Part shown: in pieces, positions 29,287 through 37,220 of the stretch
Position numbering within the stretch: position 1 is the first letter of the stretch
Layout: each line of letters opens with the position of its first letter
Assembly (NCBI GenBank): GCA_030727405.1
Contig: JANRBR010000039.1
Span: forward strand, 62,001-126,000
Reading direction: 5' to 3'
Length of the DNA: 64,000 nucleotides
Source of the DNA: Crocinitomicaceae bacterium
GTDB lineage: Bacteria; Bacteroidota; Bacteroidia; Flavobacteriales_D; Crocinitomicaceae
Made by a program: the position numbers and the translations under genes
The notes under the pieces: generated by a model
Seen by the model: only the letters and a program-made list of their open reading frames with translations
Databases searched by the model: none
What the model was told of the DNA's origin: nothing

Positions 29287-30434
29287 ACGCCAAATAAAAG
29301 ACTGAAACCTACTCGGAATGGATAAATGGCAACTGTATGCCCCGTTTTGAAGAATGAATTCAGTTGGTAACTCACATGCATGCCAAAATGACCATATCCC
29401 ATGCGGACAGTAGCGTCGAGGGTCCAACGATTCATGTTAAACGCTGAAATCGTAGAATGATCGAATTGATCACCATTGGCATAGGTTCCTGTAGTTCGTT
29501 GTCTTGTTCCATAGTTAAATGAACCAATCACTCCAACGGCCATGTAGTAGCTTTTTTGAAACGTTTCGTTGAAATTAAAATCCAACAGCAACGGAATGGA
29601 GATTGATGCGACGTTCAATTTGTTTATAGTGAATTGAAACACCGTATCACTCACGGCAAAAATCGTATCCGCCGTATGTTGCAACACATAGTTATTTCTT
29701 AGGCTAAAGCTCTGGAATCCTACCCCAAATCCTGTGGTAATCCCTAATTTACTTCCCATGATTGGGAATTTTAGGTCAAAAACATTGTAGTTTAAACCGA
29801 TGGATTTCACTTCATTATTTTCCCAATATGGATGCGTGTCAAAATTCATATCTCCTTGTTCGTTCATGAACTGGGACATGTAAATATCAAAACCAGCATA
29901 GTGACCCCCAGAAAATTTTCGATAGTCTTCCTCTTCCATCATTTCTTCTTCCACTAAATCCTCTTCACCTAAACCTAAGTCCGGACCGATAAGGGCCTCT
30001 TCGATGTTAATCGGAATGCGCATTAAGGTCCTAACAGGTAGTCCATTTTTTTGTGCAGGAGTCCAATTAGGCATTTGTTGAACGACATCGATGGAAACAG
30101 AATCAATGATGTCATTGTATCCCTTTTCAACATTTATGTTACTGATTTTACCATCCTTTTCGACAATAAAAGACAAGTAAACCCGATCATCGTTAAAATT
30201 CCAAGAAAGTGTATCCAAGTATCCATCAGGAAGTTCAAAATTTAAAAAGATGAACTCTACCATTGCATCTAGTCCACCAGGGTATTCGGCTTCCTTATCA
30301 GGAAAGTTGACAATGGAATCTGGTGGAGTATTCGTAACGGCATTCGGCTCTCCTGCATTAAATTCTCCATTCACTTTTTGTGCAAGTAAAGTGGAAATAC
30401 TGATTAAAAAACTGAAGGAAAGTAGGTATTTCAT
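29283..30434 (-). CDS. TonB C-terminal domain fused to an outer-membrane beta-barrel
   Basis: A 383-residue protein with a signal peptide (residues 1-18, LLA-Q). Residues about 45-143 look like a TonB C-terminal domain: AEYPGGLDAMVEFI, RVYLSFIVEKDGKISNINV and MPNWTPAQKNGLPVRTLMRI, matching the Bacteroidota pattern of PGG, then KDG, then W.PA..NG.PV. An acidic linker (155-170) leads to a PorT/OmpW-like beta-barrel of about 205 residues ending in FSLLFGV. There is no N-terminal inner-membrane anchor, so it should be exported rather than act as a classic TonB. The gene starts 26 bases after a TPP-riboswitch-controlled receptor gene and should share its transcript. The ATG at 30434 gives the clean signal peptide. 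Confidence 0.75.
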   Translation of the reverse strand: MKYLLSFSFLISISTLLAQKVNGEFNAGEPNAVTNTPPDSIVNFPDKEAEYPGGLDAMVEFIFLNFELPDGYLDTLSWNFNDDRVYLSFIVEKDGKISNINVEKGYNDIIDSVSIDVVQQMPNWTPAQKNGLPVRTLMRIPINIEEALIGPDLGLGEEDLVEEEMMEEEDYRKFSGGHYAGFDIYMSQFMNEQGDMNFDTHPYWENNEVKSIGLNYNVFDLKFPIMGSKLGITTGFGVGFQSFSLRNNYVLQHTADTIFAVSDTVFQFTINKLNVASISIPLLLDFNFNETFQKSYYMAVGVIGSFNYGTRQRTTGTYANGDQFDHSTISAFNMNRWTLDATVRMGYGHFGMHVSYQLNSFFKTGHTVAIYPFRVGFSLLFGV

Positions 30435-30460
30435 TGGTCTTAATTTCCTCAAAAATACAA

Positions 30461-32929
30461 TTAAAACTTTAAGAGTACACGCGCCATGAAATTTCTTCCC
30501 GCTTGAGGATAATAGAAATTCTCTGTGGTTGTTTGTCCGCCATAAACGTATGAAAAAGTATAACCATTATTCTCATAAAGTTGATTAAAGGCATTGTTTA
30601 CCATCAATCCAAGTTGAATTTCCTTGCAAAACTTATCAAAAATGGAATAATTGATTTGTAAATTGGAGAAATTATAAGGGTCGATGCTGCGTTGGACATT
30701 GCCCGTATTATCTAAATATTGCCTAGCAACGTATTTTGTCATCCAAGATATTTGTAAGTTCTCCAATGGCATCCATTCTATCCCAACGTTTCCAATAACA
30801 TTTGGTGAAAAAGACATATCGGTATTATTGTGTGAAATCACTTGCTGGGTGTAATAAGGCAAGGTATCCAAATAGACATCAACGGATTCGTTGAATTGAG
30901 CGACTTTGTTTTGACTAAGTGTGAGTCCACCTGTCAATTTTAATTTTTGATCAAATCGATATCCGCCATAAACTTCAATACCTAGGCGATGGCTTTTTGC
31001 AACATTGGTATGAATATAAGCCCCTACATCATTGATTGCACCGGTTAACAATAACTGATTTTTGTAATTCATGTAATATAAATTGGTGGTAAATGTCAAG
31101 CGATTCGCATTGACTTGGTGACCAAATTCAAGATCCCTCAATGTTTCAAAAGTCGGACGATTTTGCGCTGTACTTTGAACAAAATCAGCTCGAACAGGTT
31201 CCCTGTGGCTAATACCATAATTCATAAAAATCATTTGTTGGGTGTTGATTTTGAAGCTACCTCCAACTTTTGGATTGAAAAAATTAAATTGTACGTCTTG
31301 GGTCACATCCGCAGGAAAACCATTTACCAATTCCTTGCCAATAAATGCGTAATCGACATGTCTAAATTGCAAATCCGTATAGACATCAAAACGATCTCTT
31401 TTGTAAACAGCTTTCAGGTAAGAACTGGCTTCCGTTTTTCTTGAATCGTTGTTGTAATAACGCTGGTAAATTTCACTGTTTGATGCATATTGTGCCCAGA
31501 CCAATTCCCCAAAATGACCTCCAAAATAAGTGTTGGCGGACCCACCCCAAACAAAATCAAGATGAGTAGTTGGTTTGTAGGTGATTCCATACACTGCCCC
31601 GATATAATCATTTTCCAGCCATAAACGACGGATTAAATCCGTTTGTTGAATGGTATCTGATCCAATCATGACCGGATTCAAACCATAATCCGCTAAATTT
31701 TCTCCTTTTCGGTATTGCTCATAATATCCACGGCCGTAGGTATAATGTCCCGCAAGGTTTAATATCAACTTATCATTGAAGGTATGTGTGAAATGCAATT
31801 GGTAATTGTCCTGCTGGTAATGATCCACTTGATTTTCATACGTATAATAATTATAGGTTCTTCCTGAATTCAATAGGTTTTCTCGTTCCTCTGAGCTTAG
31901 TCCATTCCGATCCGCGTAGGCATTCATAGCTGTTGAGTCACCGGTAATGCGGCTTTCTGGTGTTCCATACCAAGCTTGGTAGGTGATTTCTTTTCCGCTA
32001 TAAATAATCGCTTTTAAAACCGATTTATTTCCAATGTATGCTCCAGAAAGGAAGTATGATTTCAAATCCGAACTGGCGCGGTCTAGAAAACCATTCGACT
32101 GAATGCTTGACATTCTAGTCTCAAGGGAAAAATGTTTATTGATGATTCCTGTCCCCGCTTTAATCGTGGTTTTAGACGTTCCAAAAGAACCAAAAGATTG
32201 ATCAATGGATCCAAATGGTTTTTCAGAAATATCCTGTGTTTTAATGTTCACACTTGCACCAAATGCCGCAGCACCATTGGAGGATGATCCGACACCGCGT
32301 TGAATTTGAATGTTTTCAATGGAAGAAGCTAAATCAGGCATATTGACCCAATAAACTGCGTGAGATTCGGGATCATTGACAGGGATTCCATTGATGGTTA
32401 CATTGATGCGTGTCGCATCTACCCCTCGAATACGAAGTCCGGTGTACCCTACTCCTGCACCAGCATCTGAAGTTGTCAACAAGGATGGTGTTGCTTCCAA
32501 AAGAATCGGAATGTCCTGTCCGAAATTCTTGCGTTCCAATGGATTGATTCTTCGAATTAAGATCTGGGAGGTATTAAAATCGGACAAGCGCGTGGTATTC
32601 ACATGAATGTCCTCCAAAGTTTTCATTCCAGTGAAAAGAAGGACTTTGACCTCATCCATGGATTGAGCAGAAATCGTCAACGATTGTGGTAAAAAACCCG
32701 GCTTTTCGACCATGATTGTATACGTAGAATCCGATGCAGGCAATTGGTTTATCTCAAATTTCCCCTTGGCATCTGAATTAACTTGGACATTTGAATTCAA
32801 AACTGAAATTTGAGCCGCTGGAATAACTGCGCCCGTTCGATCTTCCACGACACCATGAATCCTTTGTTGAGTAAAGGCTATGTGACAAACACTTAAAAAT
32901 AGTAAGCTGGTAATAATTCTTGTTTTCAT
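30461..32929 (-). CDS. TonB-dependent outer-membrane receptor, thiamine-regulated
   Basis: An 822-residue receptor: signal peptide to about residue 20, a carboxypeptidase-regulatory-like domain (VVEDRTGAVIPAAQISVLNS), a plug with GVGYTGLRIRGVDATRINVT, NGIPVNDPESHAVYWVNMPD and IENIQIQRGVGSSSNGAAAF, then a 22-strand barrel ending in Phe (NFMARVLLKF). No SusD partner is present. A TPP riboswitch in its leader indicates that the cargo is thiamine or a thiamine precursor; TPP-controlled TonB receptors are known in Bacteroidota. It is followed by the TonB-domain/barrel gene. Confidence 0.92.
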   Translation of the reverse strand: MKTRIITSLLFLSVCHIAFTQQRIHGVVEDRTGAVIPAAQISVLNSNVQVNSDAKGKFEINQLPASDSTYTIMVEKPGFLPQSLTISAQSMDEVKVLLFTGMKTLEDIHVNTTRLSDFNTSQILIRRINPLERKNFGQDIPILLEATPSLLTTSDAGAGVGYTGLRIRGVDATRINVTINGIPVNDPESHAVYWVNMPDLASSIENIQIQRGVGSSSNGAAAFGASVNIKTQDISEKPFGSIDQSFGSFGTSKTTIKAGTGIINKHFSLETRMSSIQSNGFLDRASSDLKSYFLSGAYIGNKSVLKAIIYSGKEITYQAWYGTPESRITGDSTAMNAYADRNGLSSEERENLLNSGRTYNYYTYENQVDHYQQDNYQLHFTHTFNDKLILNLAGHYTYGRGYYEQYRKGENLADYGLNPVMIGSDTIQQTDLIRRLWLENDYIGAVYGITYKPTTHLDFVWGGSANTYFGGHFGELVWAQYASNSEIYQRYYNNDSRKTEASSYLKAVYKRDRFDVYTDLQFRHVDYAFIGKELVNGFPADVTQDVQFNFFNPKVGGSFKINTQQMIFMNYGISHREPVRADFVQSTAQNRPTFETLRDLEFGHQVNANRLTFTTNLYYMNYKNQLLLTGAINDVGAYIHTNVAKSHRLGIEVYGGYRFDQKLKLTGGLTLSQNKVAQFNESVDVYLDTLPYYTQQVISHNNTDMSFSPNVIGNVGIEWMPLENLQISWMTKYVARQYLDNTGNVQRSIDPYNFSNLQINYSIFDKFCKEIQLGLMVNNAFNQLYENNGYTFSYVYGGQTTTENFYYPQAGRNFMARVLLKF

Positions 32930-32934
32930 TTTCT

Positions 32935-32988
32935 AAAAAATTAAACAAGAACAAGGGGCTAATTCTTGGTGAATAAATAACAATTAGC
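32935..32988 (-). promoter_or_regulatory. Candidate expression platform of the TPP riboswitch
   Basis: On the minus strand GCTAATT (32982-32988) can pair with AATTAGC (32958-32964). Alternatively CAAGAA (32963-32968) pairs with TTCTTG (32946-32951) ahead of a T-rich stretch (32935-32945). The two helices share bases 32963-32964, so they exclude each other like antiterminator and terminator. The terminator stem is short (6 bp), so this is only a model. Confidence 0.4.
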
Positions 32989-32991
32989 TCG

Positions 32992-33066
32992 GTCATCTTC
33001 CCTGCGCAGGCATTATCCTACAGGTTCAATGGGTGTAATCTCAGCCTTTCGGCACCCCTTAGAGAC
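32992..33066 (-). promoter_or_regulatory. TPP riboswitch (THI element)
   Basis: On the minus strand the conserved thi-box strings appear in order: AGGGGTGCC, GGCTGAGAT, ACACCC, TGAACCTG, GGATAATGCC and GCGCAGGGAAG. P1 can form from GTCTCT (33061-33066) with AGATGAC (32992-32998) with one bulged T. It lies 62 bases upstream of the receptor ATG and immediately downstream of a -7 box, so the transcript begins at or near the aptamer. Confidence 0.97.
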
Positions 33067-33070
33067 GGGA

Positions 33071-33078
33071 CAAAGTTA
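33071..33078 (-). promoter_or_regulatory. Promoter -7 box for the TPP riboswitch operon
   Basis: TAACTTTG on the minus strand matches TAnnTTTG and lies 4 bases upstream of the first P1 base, so transcription would start right at the riboswitch aptamer. No clear -33 TTG. Confidence 0.6.
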
Positions 33079-33117
33079 AGCAAGAAATTAAACGAAAAGT
33101 AAAAAGTGAAGATTAAT

Positions 33118-34098
33118 TTAAATTAAGCCTTCCACAATTTTAGCGATTTGAACTGCATTTGTTGCCGCGCCTTTTCTTAAATTGTCCGCTACAATCCATA
33201 AATTCAAGGAGTTGGACTGGCTCTCATCTCGTCTGATGCGTCCAACGAACACATCGTCTTTACCTTGAGCGTATTTTGGCATCGGATACGTAAATGTGTC
33301 CTGGTTGTCTTGAAGTGTGATGCCAGATGTTTCATGCAGGATTTTCCGAACCTCATCCAATTGAAAGTCTTTTTCAAATTCGATGTTTACCGCCTCTGAA
33401 TGTCCACCAACAACAGGTACACGTACCGCTGTAGCTGTCACTAAAATGGATGAATCCAAAATTTTCTTGGTTTCGTTGGTCAGTTTCATTTCCTCTTTGG
33501 TGTAGCCGTTGGCTTCGAATGCATCACATTGAGGAATGCAATTCTTATCAATTGGGTATTTGTACGCCATTTCGCCTGTTTGACCAGCACGCTCATTTTC
33601 CATTTGTTCTACTGCCTTCACGCCCGTTCCTGTAATCGACTGATACGTCGAAACGATCACGCGTTTAATGCCAAAGCGCTTATGTAAAGGTGCCAAAACC
33701 ATGACCAATTGAATGGTGCTACAATTCGGATTCGCAATGATTTTATCCGCTTTTGTCAATAAATGTCCATTTATTTCGGGTACAATCAACTTTTTTGTTG
33801 GATCCATCCGCCATGCAGAGGAATTATCGATGACAACGGTTCCTACTTCGGCGAATTTAGGTGCCCAAAGGGTGGATGTTTCTCCTCCAGCTGAAAAAAT
33901 AGCAATATCTGGACGCATGTTCACCGCCGTTTGGAGTCCAACAACTTCAAATTCTAATCCACCGAATTCCATTTTTTTTCCAACTGACTTTTCAGATGCA
34001 ACGGGGATTAACGTGGTAATCGGAAAATTCTGTTCCTTTAAAACTTGCAACATGACATGACCAACCATGCCTGTTGCTCCAACAACTGCTACTTTCAT
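33118..34098 (-). CDS. asd: Aspartate-semialdehyde dehydrogenase
   Basis: Asd makes L-aspartate-4-semialdehyde for lysine/diaminopimelate, threonine and methionine. VAVVGATGMVGHVMLQVL starts the NADP-binding fold; the nucleophile is C126 in IIANPNCSTIQLVMVLAPLH; and the C-terminal half has RVPVVGGHSEAVNIEFEKDF. Length 326 is standard. It is divergent from the lamin-tail-domain gene with 47 bases between the two ATGs, where a TAATTTTA near-consensus box faces asd. Confidence 0.96.
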   Translation of the reverse strand: MKVAVVGATGMVGHVMLQVLKEQNFPITTLIPVASEKSVGKKMEFGGLEFEVVGLQTAVNMRPDIAIFSAGGETSTLWAPKFAEVGTVVIDNSSAWRMDPTKKLIVPEINGHLLTKADKIIANPNCSTIQLVMVLAPLHKRFGIKRVIVSTYQSITGTGVKAVEQMENERAGQTGEMAYKYPIDKNCIPQCDAFEANGYTKEEMKLTNETKKILDSSILVTATAVRVPVVGGHSEAVNIEFEKDFQLDEVRKILHETSGITLQDNQDTFTYPMPKYAQGKDDVFVGRIRRDESQSNSLNLWIVADNLRKGAATNAVQIAKIVEGLI

Positions 34099-34131
34099 AC
34101 GTTATTAAGCTATTTGAGCCTGTAAAATTAA

Positions 34132-34139
34132 TATATTTG
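34132..34139 (+). promoter_or_regulatory. Promoter -7 box for the lamin-tail-domain gene
   Basis: TATATTTG ends 6 bases before the ATG at 34146, predicting a leaderless or nearly leaderless mRNA. A TTTG lies 15 bases further upstream at 34113-34116. Confidence 0.5.
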
Positions 34140-34145
34140 ATAGCT

Positions 34146-36740
34146 ATGAAGTGGAATTACGGAATAATATTCTTTTTTTTCTGGTTGAGTGTACCATTCG
34201 TGAATGCTCAAGTCTTGGATGATTTCGCCGACGGGGAATTTTCTAGTAATCCAACATGGACCGGAAACTCCAATGTCTTCATCGTAAATTCTAGTCAACA
34301 ATTGCAATTAAACAATGTAAACGCGGCCACATCTTATTTAAGCATCCCACATGGGCTTTCAAACTTGCAAAACCACGAATGGCATTTCTGGCTGAAACAA
34401 AACTTTTCTCCATCCTCTAGTAATTTCGGTAAAGTGTATTTGAGCGCCGACAACAATGACCTTAACCTCGTGCAGAATGGGTATTATTTGCAATTTGGCG
34501 AAGCTAATGCAACAGACGCCATTCGCTTATTCAAACTTGAAAATGGCATTTCTACCCTGCTTTGTTCGGGGATGGATGGTCAAATTGCCAACAGTTTTAC
34601 CGTTGGAATTAAAGTTGTTTTGACATCAAGTAATGTTTGGGAACTGTATGCCGACCTCAGCGGAGGAATGAACTATGGCCTGCAAGGAAGTTTCACTGAT
34701 TTAAATGTCCTCACTGGTACAACTTTCGGATATTTGTGCACCTACACCGCCAGCAACGCAACGAAGTTTTTTTTGGACGATGTGTTCATTGGATCCCCTA
34801 TTTTAGATGTTCAGCCTCCTCAATTGCTACAAGCCACGGCGATTTCTTCCAGTCAAATGGATGCACTCTTTAATGAAGCATTAAGTGCTTCCAGTGCGAA
34901 TGAGTTGGCCAATTATGCCATTATTCCATTTAATTCGTTCGTATCGGTTCAGCAAGATGCCCTCAATCCAGCTTTGGTTCATTTGAACACCACATTTCCT
35001 TTAGTAAACGGGAACACATACACATTATCTACGTCGAACCTATCTGATTTATCAGGAAACATTTCAGCCAATCAGACGGTAAACTTTAATTATTTGATAT
35101 CTGATACAGCCATTAATGGGGACGTCATCATTTCAGAGTTTTTTCCTGATCCAAGTCCTGTCATTGGTCTACCCGAAGTTGAATACGTAGAAATTTTCAA
35201 CCATTCTTCCAAAGTTTTTCATTTGTTAGACTGGACCATTAGCGATGGATCTTCCAATGGTACAATAGGTGATTACTGGTTATTGCCGGGTTCCTATCTT
35301 GTTCTAACTGCAAACGCCAATATTGGCATGTTTACGAATGTGGCGGGTGTCACCAGTTTTCCCAGTTTAAATAATGCGGGTGATCAACTTATTTTGAGCA
35401 ATCAAATAGGGACCCAACTAGATCAATTTAATTACACCGATGACTGGTATCAAGACAATAGTAAAAAAGATGGAGGTTATAGCCTTGAACGCATTCTTTT
35501 AGATGATCCTTGTTCCAACTACGACAATTGGAAGGCGTCGAATGATTTATCAGGAGGCACTCCAGGAACCATCAACTCCGTTTTTAGTGCTGCTCCAGAT
35601 CAAAGCAAACCAAGTTTTAGTTCGCTCATTGCCCTGAACCCAAATTTCTTGGAAGTAACTTTTACGGAAGGTATGGATTCTAGTAGTTTATCGAATGCAT
35701 TCATTTTGACAACACCCAATTTGAGTATTCAGCAAACATATGTTCAGGGAGTGAATGATAATCCGAATGGTCCGCCACAATTAATCATTCAATTTAATGA
35801 GAATTTTACGGCCTCCACACCATATGAAATTCAAATAGGACCAGTAAGTGATTGCTGGCAAAACGACACAACGCTTTATGGTCAATTTATCTTGCCAGAG
35901 CAGGCCGTAGCGGGCGATATCATCGTTAATGAAATTCTTGCAAACCCCATAAATGGCGGACAAGATTTCATTGAATTATACAATCGCTCATCAAAGGTTA
36001 TCGATTTAAAGGAATGGCAATTTGCCAATTTTGACAATGACACAGTTGCCAACATGAAAACCATTCCATTCCATTTTATTATAGAACCGATGTCTTATGT
36101 TGCCATCAGCGAGGATACCAACTTTCTTCTTCTAAACTATCCAAGTACCATTCCTGGCAGGCTCATTGAAATGGACATGCCTTCGTACAACATAGACTCT
36201 GGGACCGTGTATTTATTGAAAGATGGTGAGCAAATAGATCGTGTTTCCTATCACTCGGACTGGCATTTTTCACTGCTCGATAACACAGATGGGGTATCTT
36301 TGGAACGTTTGCTACCTGATGCTTTTTCGAATCAGGCAACAAATTGGCATTCGGCCGCTGAATCTATTGGATTTGCAACGCCAGGAAGAATCAACTCACA
36401 ATTTCAATTCGGAGAAACTACGGAATCCATCAGCCTGCAAAACGACGTTTTTTCACCCGATCTTGATGGATTTGAAGATGTTTTAATGGTGAATTATTCC
36501 TTTTCAAAAGCAGGTTTGTTGGGGAAGGCACGGGTCTTTGATGATATCGGTCGAGAGGTAAAAACCATTTTCTCCAATGAATTGTTAGCGACTTCTGGCT
36601 TTTTTAGTTGGGACGGTATCATGAACGAACAAGTGAAAGCACCTATTGGAGTTTACATTTTACTTGTAGAAGTTTTTTCGACCGACGGAAGTGTTATTTT
36701 AACAAAAAAAATTGCCTTTACAATAGCGGGTAAATTGTAA
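34146..36740 (+). CDS. Large secreted protein with two lamin-tail domains
   Basis: An 864-residue protein with a signal peptide (FFFFWLSVPFVNAQ). Residues 22-220 are a beta-rich region resembling a lectin/laminin-G fold. Two SbsA-type Ig-like segments (about 222-320 and 480-585, each rich in LxSxxxxF) alternate with two lamin-tail domains: GDVIISEFFPDPSPV at about 326 and GDIIVNEILANPINGGQDFI at about 590. The last 100 residues (VFSPDLDGFEDVLMVNYSFS, then ending in FTIAGKL) are an FlgD-like/gliding-associated Ig module, which often ends type IX cargo in Bacteroidota; whether it is a sorting signal here is uncertain. It is probably displayed on the surface or released. The ATG at 34146 gives the clean signal peptide. 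Confidence 0.75.
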   Translation: MKWNYGIIFFFFWLSVPFVNAQVLDDFADGEFSSNPTWTGNSNVFIVNSSQQLQLNNVNAATSYLSIPHGLSNLQNHEWHFWLKQNFSPSSSNFGKVYLSADNNDLNLVQNGYYLQFGEANATDAIRLFKLENGISTLLCSGMDGQIANSFTVGIKVVLTSSNVWELYADLSGGMNYGLQGSFTDLNVLTGTTFGYLCTYTASNATKFFLDDVFIGSPILDVQPPQLLQATAISSSQMDALFNEALSASSANELANYAIIPFNSFVSVQQDALNPALVHLNTTFPLVNGNTYTLSTSNLSDLSGNISANQTVNFNYLISDTAINGDVIISEFFPDPSPVIGLPEVEYVEIFNHSSKVFHLLDWTISDGSSNGTIGDYWLLPGSYLVLTANANIGMFTNVAGVTSFPSLNNAGDQLILSNQIGTQLDQFNYTDDWYQDNSKKDGGYSLERILLDDPCSNYDNWKASNDLSGGTPGTINSVFSAAPDQSKPSFSSLIALNPNFLEVTFTEGMDSSSLSNAFILTTPNLSIQQTYVQGVNDNPNGPPQLIIQFNENFTASTPYEIQIGPVSDCWQNDTTLYGQFILPEQAVAGDIIVNEILANPINGGQDFIELYNRSSKVIDLKEWQFANFDNDTVANMKTIPFHFIIEPMSYVAISEDTNFLLLNYPSTIPGRLIEMDMPSYNIDSGTVYLLKDGEQIDRVSYHSDWHFSLLDNTDGVSLERLLPDAFSNQATNWHSAAESIGFATPGRINSQFQFGETTESISLQNDVFSPDLDGFEDVLMVNYSFSKAGLLGKARVFDDIGREVKTIFSNELLATSGFFSWDGIMNEQVKAPIGVYILLVEVFSTDGSVILTKKIAFTIAGKL

Positions 36741-36745
36741 CTTTG
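36738..36745 (+). promoter_or_regulatory. Promoter -7 box for the small barrel protein operon
   Basis: TAACTTTG spans the stop codon of the upstream gene (36738-36740 is TAA) and ends 13 bases before the ATG at 36759; a TTG at 36712-36714 is 23 bases upstream. Confidence 0.5.
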
Positions 36746-36758
36746 TAAAAAACAGCCT

Positions 36759-37220
36759 ATGAAAACGATTCTTTTAAGCCTCAGCCTCATATTCTCATTG
36801 AGTTTATTTGCACAGAAGTATACAAACTCGATTGGACTTAGGTTTTCGAATGTTGGTTTTACTCAATTGAATGCAAAACATTTTTTAAATGCCAATAACG
36901 CATTGGAAGTGAGTTTAGGAGGGAGTTCCAATTATGTTTGGATTCAAGGGAACTACGAGTGGCATCATGAATTGACCTCAGATTTTGATTATTACGTTGG
37001 AATTGGTCCTGGTATGGGCTTGGTTTCTGGAAATCCAATCATGAATAATTCAGCAAATGATAAGTTCATGGTGGGCGCAAATGGTGTCATTGGAACAGAA
37101 TATAAACTTCCGGATTATCCATTCACCTTCGCATTTGAAACAGGACCTTATTTACAACTCATTCCGAATTTAAGATTGGGATGGAACTTTGGACTTGCCG
37201 CGCGTTATGTCCTCCCTTAA
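36759..37220 (+). CDS. Small outer-membrane beta-barrel protein
   Basis: A 153-residue protein with a signal peptide (SLIFSLSLFAQ) followed by about eight alternating strands (NSIGLRFSNVGFTQLNAKHF to LGWNFGLAARYVLP). Such short barrels are common in Bacteroidota and of unknown function. It ends 14 bases inside the LETM1-related gene, so the two are coupled. Confidence 0.7.
   Translation: MKTILLSLSLIFSLSLFAQKYTNSIGLRFSNVGFTQLNAKHFLNANNALEVSLGGSSNYVWIQGNYEWHHELTSDFDYYVGIGPGMGLVSGNPIMNNSANDKFMVGANGVIGTEYKLPDYPFTFAFETGPYLQLIPNLRLGWNFGLAARYVLP

Noticed and set aside
32778-32996. Minus-strand 72-codon frame across the riboswitch leader
   Set aside because: It overlaps the aptamer edge and the receptor N-terminus in another frame; the riboswitch and receptor explain the segment.
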